DNA of 54,790 bases. Origin: Cytophagales bacterium (GTDB taxonomy: Bacteria > Bacteroidota > Bacteroidia > Cytophagales > Thermoflexibacteraceae). Numbering within the stretch: position 1 is the first letter of the stretch; each line of letters begins with the position of its first letter. Below the pieces are notes generated by a model, which worked only from the letters and a program-made list of their open reading frames with translations, was not told where the DNA came from and did not search any database. Shown piece by piece: positions 18,442 to 27,151 of the stretch. The stretch is taken from the NCBI GenBank assembly GCA_013298985.1, contig JAAFJS010000009.1, positions 1 to 54,790 of the forward strand, in the 5' to 3' direction. Made by a program: the position numbers and the translations under genes.

Positions 18442-19317
18442 TTAACCCGCTTTTATATGATTTTTCTTAAAACTAAAAAAATTTGATTTGCTTGCTTGTT
18501 CTGCGATTTTGACGGAATTTTCTTTACCCAAATACTGCTGAATGATGAAATGAGAAGCATACAAAATAGGAGTCATCATTATTGCTACCAAAAATTTGTA
18601 AGAATAGCCCACCAACCCCGCCGAAACGACCTGCTCGACAGACCAGCGAGGATTGCCAAAAACATAGAAAGCAATGGTGATGACCACAAAGCTATCAATA
18701 AATTGTGAAACTATGGTAGAGCCTGTCGCACGCAGCCAGATTTTTTTGCTTCCTGTTAGCTTCCTGAGCCACTGAAAGGTGCTTACATCAAGCATCTGCC
18801 CAAGAATAAATGCAAGGAGTGAGCCTATGATAATACCCATGCTTTGGCTGAATATTCGGTTGAATGACTCATTGATATTCAGAGGGTTGCCAAAAGAATC
18901 CTTATTATTAATATCAAGCCAAAACTGCGCGGGTGCAAGTGAGGTGATAGCCCAAATCATCATAAAAATATAAATGATAAAAATGACGGTCAGTGTGGAA
19001 ATCTTGCGAACGCCCTCCTTGCCAAAATATTCATTGACAATATCAGTAGTGATAAAAACGACAGGCCACATCATTACGCCTGCACTCAGGTTGTAGTCAA
19101 GTATCCAATTACCCAGCATTGGGATTTGGGCAGGAGGCAGCCCAAGTGAAGCCTCCAAGGAAAAAATTTTCACACCTACGATTTCTGCTAAAATAGCATT
19201 AGTTAAAAAAACGCCGCAAAGAATAACAAAAAGATTTGTTTTTTTCTGTGCAATGGTATTTGTTTCCAAAGGTAAAAATTGGGTTAATAGTGAGTTATAA
19301 CTGATGAGTTTCAGCAT
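18442..19317 (-). CDS. yhhQ: Queuosine precursor transporter (YhhQ/VUT family)
   Basis: 291 residues with about six hydrophobic segments from residue ~27. Typical motifs of the vitamin-uptake (VUT/QPTR) family include a conserved acidic position in ITTDIVNEYFGKEGVRK, then SLLAFILGQMLDVSTFQWLR and ATGSTIVSQFIDSFVVI. Family members import queuine, preQ0 or preQ1 for tRNA queuosine. Probably the first gene of the operon with lhgO and yjjG. I see no preQ1 riboswitch upstream. Confidence 0.88.
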   Translation of the reverse strand: MLKLISYNSLLTQFLPLETNTIAQKKTNLFVILCGVFLTNAILAEIVGVKIFSLEASLGLPPAQIPMLGNWILDYNLSAGVMMWPVVFITTDIVNEYFGKEGVRKISTLTVIFIIYIFMMIWAITSLAPAQFWLDINNKDSFGNPLNINESFNRIFSQSMGIIIGSLLAFILGQMLDVSTFQWLRKLTGSKKIWLRATGSTIVSQFIDSFVVITIAFYVFGNPRWSVEQVVSAGLVGYSYKFLVAIMMTPILYASHFIIQQYLGKENSVKIAEQASKSNFFSFKKNHIKAG

Positions 19318-19497
19318 TTAATGAGTTGCTTGATGATTCCAATAACAGGTAAAACACGTCAAAACGCATTTTAAATCAAATTAAGTGGATAGGAACATCA
19401 AATTAAAAAATACTCATTTTGATATATTAACAAAGAGAAGAATAGAAAGGTTTTTGAATAATTGTTTTTTTGACGTTTTTATCAAAAAAGAATGAAA

Positions 19498-20778
19498 TTA
19501 TCTTAGCTTCATGTTCCTTACCTGCCCCGTTCCCGCAAATCGTATTTTAGTTCCTATGATTTGCCCAATGGAATGTTGGAAATCACCTTTGTAGACGAGT
19601 CTGTCATCAAGAAAAATTTGTGTATGGCGGTTTTTTACTTCACAGCGCACGCGCACCCAATCGCTAAAATCCACTCCAAAAGCAGACAAATCTTTGATTT
19701 TGCCTTCGATGCTTTCATTGCCCAAGACCAATTTAAGCTCACCTACGCAACCCTTGATACTCAGTGGAATAACGTGTACGCCCTCGCTACAAAGCAGTAC
19801 AATTCCTGTATATTGACATACTCCGTTTCCTTGCTTAAAAGTGTTTTTTACTTCTATCTCAAATGTAAAATTATCACTTGGAACTACATTGCTTTTATTT
19901 ACATTAAAGAGGCTTATCCAAGGTGTATTTTCTTGTAAATCAATATTTTGCGAAGAAAAATCTTTCTTGCTAATGCCTACTGATTCGCCTTGCTGAACCT
20001 CATTTTTAGAAAAATAAATAGGAATACTGTCCTTGTCAATCGTGCCAAGCCAGCCATCAGTTTCTATGAATACATCATGTTCTTTGACAATGGAATCATT
20101 CAAAATCAATTTTGCACGAAAATAGCCTGGATAGTAGTAAGTGCTTGTATATTCTCTTTGCTCTTTTGCCACTTTAAAGCGGCGTTGCGAGTCCCAGCTT
20201 TGTTGGATAAAAACACTGTCTGCATTGGAGTTAGAGGCATCATATTGGAAGACCACTGTATTGGGCAATCCCAAGGTTACAGGTTTACTTTCAAAAACTA
20301 TATTACTGTATATCAGTGTTTTATTTTTTTTATCAAATGCCCAAAACATGAATAGTAAGCTCAAAAATGCAAATGCACTCCCTATCAATAGTATCTTTTT
20401 TGCAGGTTGTTTTGGACTATTTGAGTCTGTAATCGTGAGGAGTTGAGTATTGGGTTGTGTAACTACTTCTTTGACAGTAGTTTCCTGTGGAGTAGCATTG
20501 TCTTTTGTTAGCTCTATAGAAGTAAAAGTACGCCAATTTTCATACCCAATGAATTGAGCTAAAGTATTCAATGTAGCCAAATTAGGATTACTTTCATAAC
20601 GCACCTTGCCCCATATCCGCTTAAGTGTACTGCTACTGAGTGATACTTTAGTTTCTTCAAAAATTTTTTCGCTGAGTGCTTCAAAGTCTTGGTTTTGCCA
20701 CTGTTCACTATTGCCCCAAGAGAGTTTTTGCTCTATCTGAGATTTACACTGGGCAATATAAAAATCATTATTTTCCAT
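19498..20778 (-). CDS. Membrane protein with N-terminal HTH-like domain
   Basis: 426 residues from the ATG at 20778; a TTG three codons earlier gives a poorer start. Residues 1-~85 contain SLSSSTLKRIWGKV and TLNTLAQFIGYENWRTF, a helical, HTH-like region that I have seen in many Bacteroidota proteins of unknown role. One membrane segment lies at ~128-150. The C-terminal ~270 residues are beta-rich, with a LamG/concanavalin-like last part (DWVRVRCEVKNRHTQIFLDD.LVYKGDF). The layout suggests a cytoplasmic DNA- or protein-binding head with an extracytoplasmic sensor or binding domain. No specific function is assigned. Confidence 0.6.
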   Translation of the reverse strand: MENNDFYIAQCKSQIEQKLSWGNSEQWQNQDFEALSEKIFEETKVSLSSSTLKRIWGKVRYESNPNLATLNTLAQFIGYENWRTFTSIELTKDNATPQETTVKEVVTQPNTQLLTITDSNSPKQPAKKILLIGSAFAFLSLLFMFWAFDKKNKTLIYSNIVFESKPVTLGLPNTVVFQYDASNSNADSVFIQQSWDSQRRFKVAKEQREYTSTYYYPGYFRAKLILNDSIVKEHDVFIETDGWLGTIDKDSIPIYFSKNEVQQGESVGISKKDFSSQNIDLQENTPWISLFNVNKSNVVPSDNFTFEIEVKNTFKQGNGVCQYTGIVLLCSEGVHVIPLSIKGCVGELKLVLGNESIEGKIKDLSAFGVDFSDWVRVRCEVKNRHTQIFLDDRLVYKGDFQHSIGQIIGTKIRFAGTGQVRNMKLR

Positions 20779-20840
20779 CAAAATCAATTGATAATATACA
20801 GATATTCAATAAATTAAGAATAAAAAAAAGAAAAATATTA

Positions 20841-21912
20841 TTACTTCAACTTCTTTTTCAACTCTTCTAATTCTTTCAAAAGCATTTCTTTTTGCCTTCT
20901 CTCTTCTTCTTTTTGTCTTCTCTCTTCTTCTATTGTCTTCTCTTTTTCTTCTATTGTCTTCTCTTTTTCCTCAATTGTCTTTTCCTTCTCCTCAATCTGC
21001 AATTCTTGTTGCTTGATAGTTTCGTCTTTTTCTTTCAATCGCTTCTGAAATTCTCGTTCAAAAACATGGTCTATTTCGTCCTCCAAGTCCATTTGCTTGC
21101 GAATTTCATCACTTGCTACTGCCCTTGTCAGCTTGTCCAAAAGTCGTTTCGTCTTTTTCTTTCAATCGCTTCTGAAATTCTCGTTCAAAAACATGGTCTA
21201 TTTCGTCCTCCAAGTCCATTTGCTTGCGAATTTCATCACTTGCTACTGCCCTTGTCAGCTTGTCCAAAAGTCGCTGCACCAAAGGCTCATTGCTATCTCC
21301 TTGAAAATTGAGTTTGTGTAAGTCAGAGGTCAAAAATTCTTGACTAAATACCTGTAAAACTTTCTCTAACTTGGTCTGCATCACTACTTTCAGGCGGGGA
21401 ATCTGAATGGTATAGCTGTCGTGGGTGAGCAGTTCCACAAAGTTTTCTTTCACATTTAATATTTCTCCTGTTACTGCATTTTTATACACACGATTCACTT
21501 TGAGGATAGGGATAGGCACATTTTCTAACTTAAATCCTAAGAAATAAATCGTCAAAATGGGGAGCGCGTTCGTTTCTGCCATGCCATCTATCACCTTGCC
21601 TGTGGGGTCTTCTTCACGATAGTTTTCTCCCAAATAGCGTCTAAATCGCATCACATCAAACAAATGCTTTGCTTTTTGGAGTTCTATGAGGACTTTTTTA
21701 TTTTCACCTGTTGCTGTTTTGATGACGGCTTTGAAGTCCAAGCGCAGGATTTTGAGGGTGTAGGCGAGGTTTTCGCTGCTGGTTTCTTGTGGCTTGACGA
21801 CGAGGTCGATGATTTCCTCCCCAAGAATGGTGGAGAGCAACTCGCGGGCGATGTCTATATCGTCCATGAGGTACTTAAACACTGCATCATAAATAGGATT
21901 GGCGATAATCAT
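20841..21912 (-). pseudogene. Rpn-type PD-(D/E)XK gene, copy 2, broken by 127-bp duplication
   Basis: Starting at 21912, the first 253 residues are identical to copy 1, including the nuclease-like pattern ILRLDFKAV .. VLIELQKAK. A perfect 127-bp tandem duplication (21020-21146 and 21147-21273) shifts the frame (127 = 3x42+1), so the first frame ends at 21109 after KDETTFGQADKGSSK. The original C-terminal coiled coil continues in another frame to 20841 (EEKEKTIEEKEKTIEEE repeats). Removing one unit restores one ORF of ~315 residues. It may still produce a truncated protein. The event looks recent because the two units show no differences. Confidence 0.85.
21020..21273 (-). repeat. Perfect 127-bp tandem duplication
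   Basis: Units 21020-21146 and 21147-21273 are identical base for base on reading. The unit lies in the coding region for EIRKQMDLEDEIDHVFEREF. The event frameshifts the copy 2 gene and could revert by slippage or recombination. Confidence 0.93.
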
Positions 21913-21962
21913 AATGGCTTATTTTCACAAAAAAGTTTGAGTAAAGTTATGAAACTATACAA

Positions 21963-22847
21963 TTATTCTTTCAACTTCTTTTTTAATTCTTCTAATTCTT
22001 TCAAAAGTATTTCCTTTTGCCTTCTTTCTTCCTCAATAGTTTTATCCTTTTCTTCAATAGTTTTATCCTTTTCTTCTATGATTTCGTCTTTTTCTTTCAA
22101 TCGCTTCTGAAATTCTCGTTCAAAAACATGGTCTATTTCGTCCTCCAAGTCCATTTGCTTGCGAATTTCATCACTTGCTACTGCCCTTGTCAGCTTGTCC
22201 AAAAGTCGCTGCACCAAAGGCTCATTGCTATCTCCTTGAAAATTGAGTTTGTGTAAGTCAGAGGTCAAAAATTCTTGACTAAATACCTGTAAAACTTTCT
22301 CTAACTTGGTCTGCATCACTACTTTCAGGCGGGGAATCTGAATGGTATAGCTGTCGTGGGTGAGCAGTTCCACAAAGTTTTCTTTCACATTTAATATTTC
22401 TCCTGTTACTGCATTTTTATACACACGATTCACTTTGAGGATAGGGATAGGCACATTTTCTAACTTAAATCCTAAGAAATAAATCGTCAAAATGGGGAGC
22501 GCGTTCGTTTCTGCCATGCCATCTATCACCTTGCCTGTGGGGTCTTCTTCACGATAGTTTTCTCCCAAATAGCGTCTAAATCGCATCACATCAAACAAAT
22601 GCTTTGCTTTTTGGAGTTCTATGAGGACTTTTTTATTTTCACCTGTTGCTGTTTTGATGACGGCTTTGAAGTCCAAGCGCAGGATTTTGAGGGTGTAGGC
22701 GAGGTTTTCGCTGCTGGTTTCTTGTGGCTTGACGACGAGGTCGATGATTTCCTCCCCAAGAATGGTGGAGAGCAACTCGCGGGCGATGTCTATATCGTCC
22801 ATGAGGTACTTAAACACTGCATCATAAATAGGATTGGCGATAATCAT
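21963..22847 (-). CDS. Rpn family nuclease/transposase-like (PD-(D/E)XK), copy 1
   Basis: 294 residues, intact. It belongs to the Rpn / PDDEXK_2 family (recombination-promoting nuclease, putative transposase): NPIYDAVFKYLMDD at the start, the ILRLDFKAV .. VLIELQKAK catalytic pattern (Asp, Glu, Lys) near residues ~55-80, and LPILTIYFLGF. The C-terminal tail is a Lys/Glu coiled coil with IIEEKDKTIEEKDKTIEEE repeats, shorter than in copy 2. The two copies share long identical DNA, so one is a recent tandem duplicate, with starts 935 bp apart. These proteins promote recA-independent DNA transfer in other bacteria; that role here is inference. Confidence 0.82.
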   Translation of the reverse strand: MIIANPIYDAVFKYLMDDIDIARELLSTILGEEIIDLVVKPQETSSENLAYTLKILRLDFKAVIKTATGENKKVLIELQKAKHLFDVMRFRRYLGENYREEDPTGKVIDGMAETNALPILTIYFLGFKLENVPIPILKVNRVYKNAVTGEILNVKENFVELLTHDSYTIQIPRLKVVMQTKLEKVLQVFSQEFLTSDLHKLNFQGDSNEPLVQRLLDKLTRAVASDEIRKQMDLEDEIDHVFEREFQKRLKEKDEIIEEKDKTIEEKDKTIEEERRQKEILLKELEELKKKLKE

Positions 22848-22902
22848 AGCTCTATTTGTTTTTAAATTATTCCCTTCTGAAAGCTATAAATAAAATAAAG
22901 AA

Positions 22903-22933
22903 CAAAGATAATAATTTTATTTAAAACAAACAA
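22903..22933 (-). promoter_or_regulatory. Promoter for the Rpn-type gene copy 1
   Basis: On the minus strand, TTG (22933-22931), 20-base spacer, TATCTTTG (22910-22903) matches the Bacteroidota TTG / TAnnTTTG pattern, 56 bases upstream of the ATG at 22847. Confidence 0.55.
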
Positions 22934-22988
22934 AATCAATACTTTGATTTCCTTGAACAAACTTGCACAAACTTGAAAAGGCTGTGAA

Positions 22989-23019
22989 TTGCCTTTTTTA
23001 TACCTCTCTTATACTTTTG
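22989..23019 (+). promoter_or_regulatory. Promoter for the secreted LamG-like gene
   Basis: TTG (22989-22991), 20-base spacer, TACTTTTG (23012-23019) is an exact TTG-N20-TAnnTTTG arrangement, about 40 bases before the ATG at 23059. Confidence 0.65.
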
Positions 23020-23058
23020 TCCAATCTTATTTTTTTAAAAATATAAAATGATAAAATT

Positions 23059-24222
23059 ATGAAAAACTTAACTTTAATTATCCTTGCGCTCTTGTGGGCG
23101 GCAAGCTCACTTACCTTTGCCCAAAAAAACAAGGGAAAGCAAGATACAAAAGCAGCAGAAATCAAAGTGCCAATGTCAGCAGAGGAGTGGGAATACCAAG
23201 CTGGGAAGGTGGAATTTATCACGCACAAAGGCATAAAAGCAGTAAAAATGGACGAAAATTCGGGTAATATGTTGCTCAAAGATTTTAACTTTAAAAATGG
23301 AACTATCGAGTTTGATGTTGAGGTCAATCGTGCGATGCCTTTTCCTACCATCTATTTTCGCTGGCAAGACAGCAATGAGGCGGAACACGTGTATCTCCGC
23401 ACAGGAGTTGCTGGTAAAAATAATGCGCTTGATGCAGTGCAATACGCCAGCATAGTCAATGGTGTGAATCTTTGGGACTTGCAGCATGAATACCAGACTG
23501 CTGCCACCCTCAAAATCAATGAATGGAATCACGTAAAAGTCGTAGTTTCAGGCAAGCAACTGCGAGTCTATATCAACAATCCGTCAGAGCCAAATCTCGA
23601 AATCCCTTGTATGGAAGGCAATACAAGCGAAGGCAAAATAGGCATCGGAACGGGATTTCCTGGACAGGCTATTTTTGCTAACTTAGTGATTAGACCTGAC
23701 GAGGTAGAGGGACTTCCTGCACAGGCTGCCCCTGACCTTACCAAACACGACACCCGCTATATCAGAGATTGGCAAGTTTCTGTTCTCGACTCTCTGCCTT
23801 ATGGGAAGGAACTCAACGGCTTTATGTTGCCTAAAGAAAATACGGTTTGGGAAAACATCAGCGCAGAAAGGCGAGGTTTGGTGAATCTTTCCAGAAAATT
23901 TGGCAATAGCAAAAATCGTAGGGTAGTTTGGTTAAGAGCAAAAATAAAGTCTGATTTTGCCCAAAGACAAACACTTAAAATGGGTTTTAGTGATGAGATT
24001 TGGGTGTTTGTAAACCAGAAACCTACCTACGTGGATAAGGAAATTTACTACCAAAATATGCGAAAAAGCCCGAATGGACGTATTTCATTGGATAACTGCC
24101 AATTTGATATTTCACTCAAACAAGGAGAAAACGAACTCTTAATTGGTTTAGCAAACGATTTTTATGGCTGGGGAATTATTGCTCAATTAGAAGACATAGA
24201 AGGAGTAGAAATAATAAAGTAA
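23059..24222 (+). CDS. Secreted LamG/concanavalin-like protein
   Basis: 387 residues with a signal peptide (MKNLTLIILALLWAASSLTFAQ) and Q after cleavage. Residues ~40-215 look like a DUF1080-/LamG-type beta-sandwich: GTIEFDVEV .. PTIYFRWQDS .. YLRTG .. NEWNHVKVVVSGKQLRVYIN .. GKIGIGTGF. The C-terminal part (~245-387) resembles a galactose-binding-like sandwich (WLRAKIKSDFAQRQ .. GENELLIGLANDFYGWG). Probably a carbohydrate- or surface-binding protein of the periplasm or exterior. No catalytic residues can be picked out. A good promoter and terminator flank it, so it is monocistronic. Confidence 0.72.
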   Translation: MKNLTLIILALLWAASSLTFAQKNKGKQDTKAAEIKVPMSAEEWEYQAGKVEFITHKGIKAVKMDENSGNMLLKDFNFKNGTIEFDVEVNRAMPFPTIYFRWQDSNEAEHVYLRTGVAGKNNALDAVQYASIVNGVNLWDLQHEYQTAATLKINEWNHVKVVVSGKQLRVYINNPSEPNLEIPCMEGNTSEGKIGIGTGFPGQAIFANLVIRPDEVEGLPAQAAPDLTKHDTRYIRDWQVSVLDSLPYGKELNGFMLPKENTVWENISAERRGLVNLSRKFGNSKNRRVVWLRAKIKSDFAQRQTLKMGFSDEIWVFVNQKPTYVDKEIYYQNMRKSPNGRISLDNCQFDISLKQGENELLIGLANDFYGWGIIAQLEDIEGVEIIK

Positions 24223-24233
24223 GTCATTGATTA

Positions 24234-24269
24234 TGAACTGATAAAAGAATTATTTTGTCAGTTCATTTT
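24234..24269 (+). terminator. Intrinsic terminator
   Basis: Stem TGAACTGA-T-AAAA / TTTT-G-TCAGTTCA (24234-24246 and 24253-24265) with a 6-base loop, then TTTTA. It lies 12 bases after the stop at 24222. Confidence 0.8.
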
Positions 24270-24324
24270 ATCTAAAAATGCTACTGTCTTGATGATTGCT
24301 TTCTTTACCAAAAAAACAAAAAAT

Positions 24325-25659
24325 CTATATTGGATTTTGATGTAAATTTTTAACTTTTTGTAATTGTTGCTCTAATTCCTCAATTCTTAGATTATACATT
24401 TTTTCATTGTCAGATAATGCCTGAATGGTTTGGTTCATTTCTTCTTCTTTCATTTTCGCGACCTCAAGCATTTCTGTTATCTCTTTTTCTGCCTTTTCCA
24501 TCTCTGCTTCCTTAGCCTTGTTCTTTTCAAGTGCTTTTGTCAAAATAAATTCGTTTGTTTCCATTGTTTTATTAGCCTCCTCTAACTCCGCTTGTTTGCG
24601 GCTCATTTCTTCTTGGGTAGATTGGAGTTCTTCGACATTTTGACGCATTTCTTCCTCTTGGGCGCGCAGCTGCTCGGCAAAAACTTGAGAGTCTTCTAAG
24701 AGTTGTCGCGTTTTTTCATTGCTTTTCACGTTGGCAATGGTCGCGGCAATATTTTCACTTAATTTTTCTACAAACTCAATTTGATAGTTTTCAAACTTAA
24801 AAAATGAAGCAAGTTCCACAATCCCAAATACTTGCTGATTTACTTTCATGGGAACAATCAGTACATTTTTTGGAACGGCATCACCCAAGCCCGACACTAT
24901 TTTGCCATAATCTTGCGGAACGTTAGTGAGTTGTAGTGTTTCGCCTTGGAGGTAAGTCTGCCCTACCAAGCCTTCCCCTATGGCGATTTGTTTTTGCATA
25001 AATTTTTTCTCCTCATACGCATAACACGCGTAAAGTTCCAAAAAACGCTGTTCTACCGCCAATGTAACGTCATTGATAATAAAAAGCCCACCCTGTTGCG
25101 CTTTTGTGTATTTGACCAAGTTCGCAATGATATTATCGCAAAGGGCGTGAATATCGTCATTGTTTGAGCGCAAAATGGACACAAATGTTGCCATTCCCTC
25201 CGTAGCCCAATTCCGCTGACGTTCTTCGTCAGCTATTTTTTGGATTTGCCAACTCATGCTACGCAAGGCATTGGCAAGCTGGTCATTGCCTTTGAGGGCA
25301 TTGGAGGCTAAGTCGAGCTTACCCACTTCTACGTTTTTGATAAATTGGGTAGCTTCATTTATATTATTGATAATCAAGTTTATAGAGCTTGCTATCTCAC
25401 CTACCTCGCCCACTGCCTTCGCGTCAGGTTTTTGGGTCAAATCTCCATTGGCAATGCGCGCAGTCTTGCTCGTCAGCTTCGCAAGTGGGCGCAAAAGCAT
25501 ATAATACATCACCAAATAAAGCAAGCCAAGGCAGGCGAGCAGCCCTAAAAACAATAATTCATCTATATATCTGTCTGGTCTATTGGTGATTAGGTAAGTA
25601 AAAACCAATAATGTTATCAATAAAGTCAAAATGGCATAAAGACTGTTTCGAAGAATCAT
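24325..25659 (-). CDS. HAMP-GAF coiled-coil signalling protein
   Basis: 444 residues. Two membrane segments at ~7-25 and ~36-57 have almost nothing between them. A HAMP follows (LLRPLAKLTSKTARIANGDLTQK), then a second HAMP-like helical unit, a GAF domain (~165-315, NVLIVPMKVNQQVFGIVELASF) and a long coiled coil with EEEMRQNVEELQSTQEEM, a motif common in Cytophagales signalling proteins. No kinase, cyclase or MCP signalling domain is recognisable. It probably passes an intracellular signal to an unlinked partner. The GAF ligand is unknown. Confidence 0.8.
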   Translation of the reverse strand: MILRNSLYAILTLLITLLVFTYLITNRPDRYIDELLFLGLLACLGLLYLVMYYMLLRPLAKLTSKTARIANGDLTQKPDAKAVGEVGEIASSINLIINNINEATQFIKNVEVGKLDLASNALKGNDQLANALRSMSWQIQKIADEERQRNWATEGMATFVSILRSNNDDIHALCDNIIANLVKYTKAQQGGLFIINDVTLAVEQRFLELYACYAYEEKKFMQKQIAIGEGLVGQTYLQGETLQLTNVPQDYGKIVSGLGDAVPKNVLIVPMKVNQQVFGIVELASFFKFENYQIEFVEKLSENIAATIANVKSNEKTRQLLEDSQVFAEQLRAQEEEMRQNVEELQSTQEEMSRKQAELEEANKTMETNEFILTKALEKNKAKEAEMEKAEKEITEMLEVAKMKEEEMNQTIQALSDNEKMYNLRIEELEQQLQKVKNLHQNPI

Positions 25660-25756
25660 AATTGTCCTGTTTCAAGTTTTTGATTGCCTTGTATTTAGAT
25701 TTCTAAAAATAGCAGTTTTTTTCAAAACAAATAAAAATACGAATGAATTTGATTTA

Positions 25757-26371
25757 TTAAGCGTTTAGTTGTGCTAACTGCACATCTACAATCTGCTGCA
25801 ACCTACCCAATAATAAGGGTAGCTCATTGATATAAAATCTTTGCGTATCAATATAACAAATTTTACCTTCTAATTTCAAAAACTGCCACTCTGTTCCTGT
25901 GGTTACGCTTCCATACATAATTGGGACGGATTTCCCTTCATTTTCGTTATAAATTCTTGCTCCTTCCATTTGGGCAATGCACTGTGGAACATTGTTTTCT
26001 ATGTCATTATCTTCAGCCTCAATCACACAAAATAGAGGGCTATCTATGTAAAAATCTTGTTCTCCCCCACTCAAAATAAAATCACATTCTCCATTTAAAC
26101 CTCTTTTGTCGTCTGCATTAAGTATGCCTCCTGAATAAACGGATAGCTTTTTGAGGTTTAGGTGGCGTAATTCTACTAAAATAGGATATACAATAGCTTC
26201 CGAGCGTGATTTTTCACTGAATAAAGCTATGGTGTCTTGGGCATATTCTATGGTCTGCCAAAGCCACGCGCTTGGCTCTATTCTAAATGTTTGCTCAAAA
26301 AACAAGGCTGTTTTATTGCTTATACCTAATTCGGTACGTACTTTTTTGTAATTGAATTGGCTGTACGACAT
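25757..26371 (-). CDS. Small putative PD-(D/E)XK-type protein
   Basis: 204 residues. The pattern SEAIVYPILVEL (Glu), then NGECDFILSGG (Asp), then FCVIEAEDNDIE .. QCIAQMEGA (Glu/Gln) follows the order of the PD-(D/E)XK fold. The usual Lys is replaced by Glu (EAE), as in several atypical families found in Bacteroidota and cyanobacteria. A similar but unrelated-looking protein is at 36004. The function is unknown; it could be an inactive scaffold. Short leader and promoter at 26392-26422. Confidence 0.55.
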   Translation of the reverse strand: MSYSQFNYKKVRTELGISNKTALFFEQTFRIEPSAWLWQTIEYAQDTIALFSEKSRSEAIVYPILVELRHLNLKKLSVYSGGILNADDKRGLNGECDFILSGGEQDFYIDSPLFCVIEAEDNDIENNVPQCIAQMEGARIYNENEGKSVPIMYGSVTTGTEWQFLKLEGKICYIDTQRFYINELPLLLGRLQQIVDVQLAQLNA

Positions 26372-26391
26372 TGTTTTTCCATCTATTTTTA

Positions 26392-26422
26392 CAAAAATAA
26401 GTAATTATTTTTGCTATCACAA
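26392..26422 (-). promoter_or_regulatory. Promoter for the putative nuclease gene
   Basis: Minus strand TTG (26422-26420), 20-base spacer, TATTTTTG (26399-26392). The ATG at 26371 is 21 bases downstream of the -7 element, a typical short leader. Confidence 0.6.
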
Positions 26423-26491
26423 TAAAAATAATAGTTTTACATCATCTGTATTTTTATCTGCAAAACGCCCATCAGTAAAGTTTTTTTCATG

Positions 26492-26650
26492 TTAATCTAA
26501 CTTGAAAAAACGGACACTAATTTCATAATCTATGTTGAATAATTTGCAGTCTAATTCAATTAATTCTTTGATAGTCAATATTTTATCAATTAACCCTTCC
26601 ACGATAGCTGCGGAAACTTGCTCATATTTTTGCTCAAAACGCGCCGCCAT
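26492..26650 (-). CDS. Possible 52-residue ORF
   Basis: The open frame MAARFEQKYEQVSAAIV .. reads to FFKLD with amphipathic composition. It is preceded in frame by six codons to a stop. It looks like the C-terminal end of a longer helical protein rather than a new gene, and it stands in debris next to a transposase remnant. I do not recognise it. Confidence 0.25.
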   Translation of the reverse strand: MAARFEQKYEQVSAAIVEGLIDKILTIKELIELDCKLFNIDYEISVRFFKLD

Positions 26651-26668
26651 TGGCTTAATACAACGGTT

Positions 26669-26833
26669 TTAATGCTGCCACAGGCTGACAATCATTGAAT
26701 ATTTGTGTTTCAATGAAATCATCACATTATGAAAGATTGCTTTTTTTGAAAAGCATAAGGTTTTGCGAATGAGCCTTGCACAAATTTTACCTTTATCATC
26801 ACGTTTTTTAATTACTTGTGCATAGTTTATGAA
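26669..26833 (-). pseudogene. Transposase C-terminal remnant
   Basis: The minus-strand frame reads NYAQVIKKRDDKGK directly joined to ARLIRKTLCFSKKAIFH. These motifs are the YAQVxKR strand and the RxNLTLRxxxARLxRKTLxFSKK C-terminal helix of IS1-like DDE transposases, but the ~60 residues between them in intact members are missing. It has no start and the frame upstream is broken. It belongs to the same broad family as the N-terminal fragment at 15907-16272. Confidence 0.6.
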
Positions 26834-26944
26834 TTCATTTTTATATTTCTGTGTATAAAATAAAATTTTGATTCTTCTAATCTTTTAGCGCATTGTAATT
26901 CATCAGTTCCACTGTGGGTGAACACATGAATCATTGATAGGGCA

Positions 26945-26986
26945 TTTTTTCACTTGTTATCTCTCGGTACGAAGTACGTGAAAAAC
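26945..26986. other. Inverted repeat in gene-poor stretch
   Basis: TTTTTCAC (26946-26953) pairs with GTGAAAAA (26978-26985), and an inner hairpin has GTAC-GAA-GTAC. It may be a bidirectional terminator or a remnant transposon end. The whole stretch 26372-27151 has no intact gene of good support apart from those listed. Confidence 0.35.
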
Positions 26987-27080
26987 CAATTTTTCCGCTA
27001 TAACTTTTTATAAACCAAAATTTTTACACGCGCTGCTTCAAAATCTGCACTAAAAACTAACCTAAAAAAGATTTTTTATC

Positions 27081-27088
27081 TATTTTTG
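27081..27088 (+). promoter_or_regulatory. -7 element upstream of the molybdenum hydroxylase genes
   Basis: TATTTTTG matches TAnnTTTG, 63 bases before the ATG at 27152. No convincing TTG at -33, so support is limited. Confidence 0.35.
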
Positions 27089-27151
27089 TAAAATATCAAT
27101 CCTTATAAACTCACTGCTTATAATTTTTTCTCGTTCAAATCAAAATTCGTT

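Noticed and set aside
19318-19497. preQ1 riboswitch between the membrane protein and yhhQ
   Set aside because: I looked upstream of the queuosine transporter and saw no convincing H-type pseudoknot or conserved preQ1 aptamer bases.
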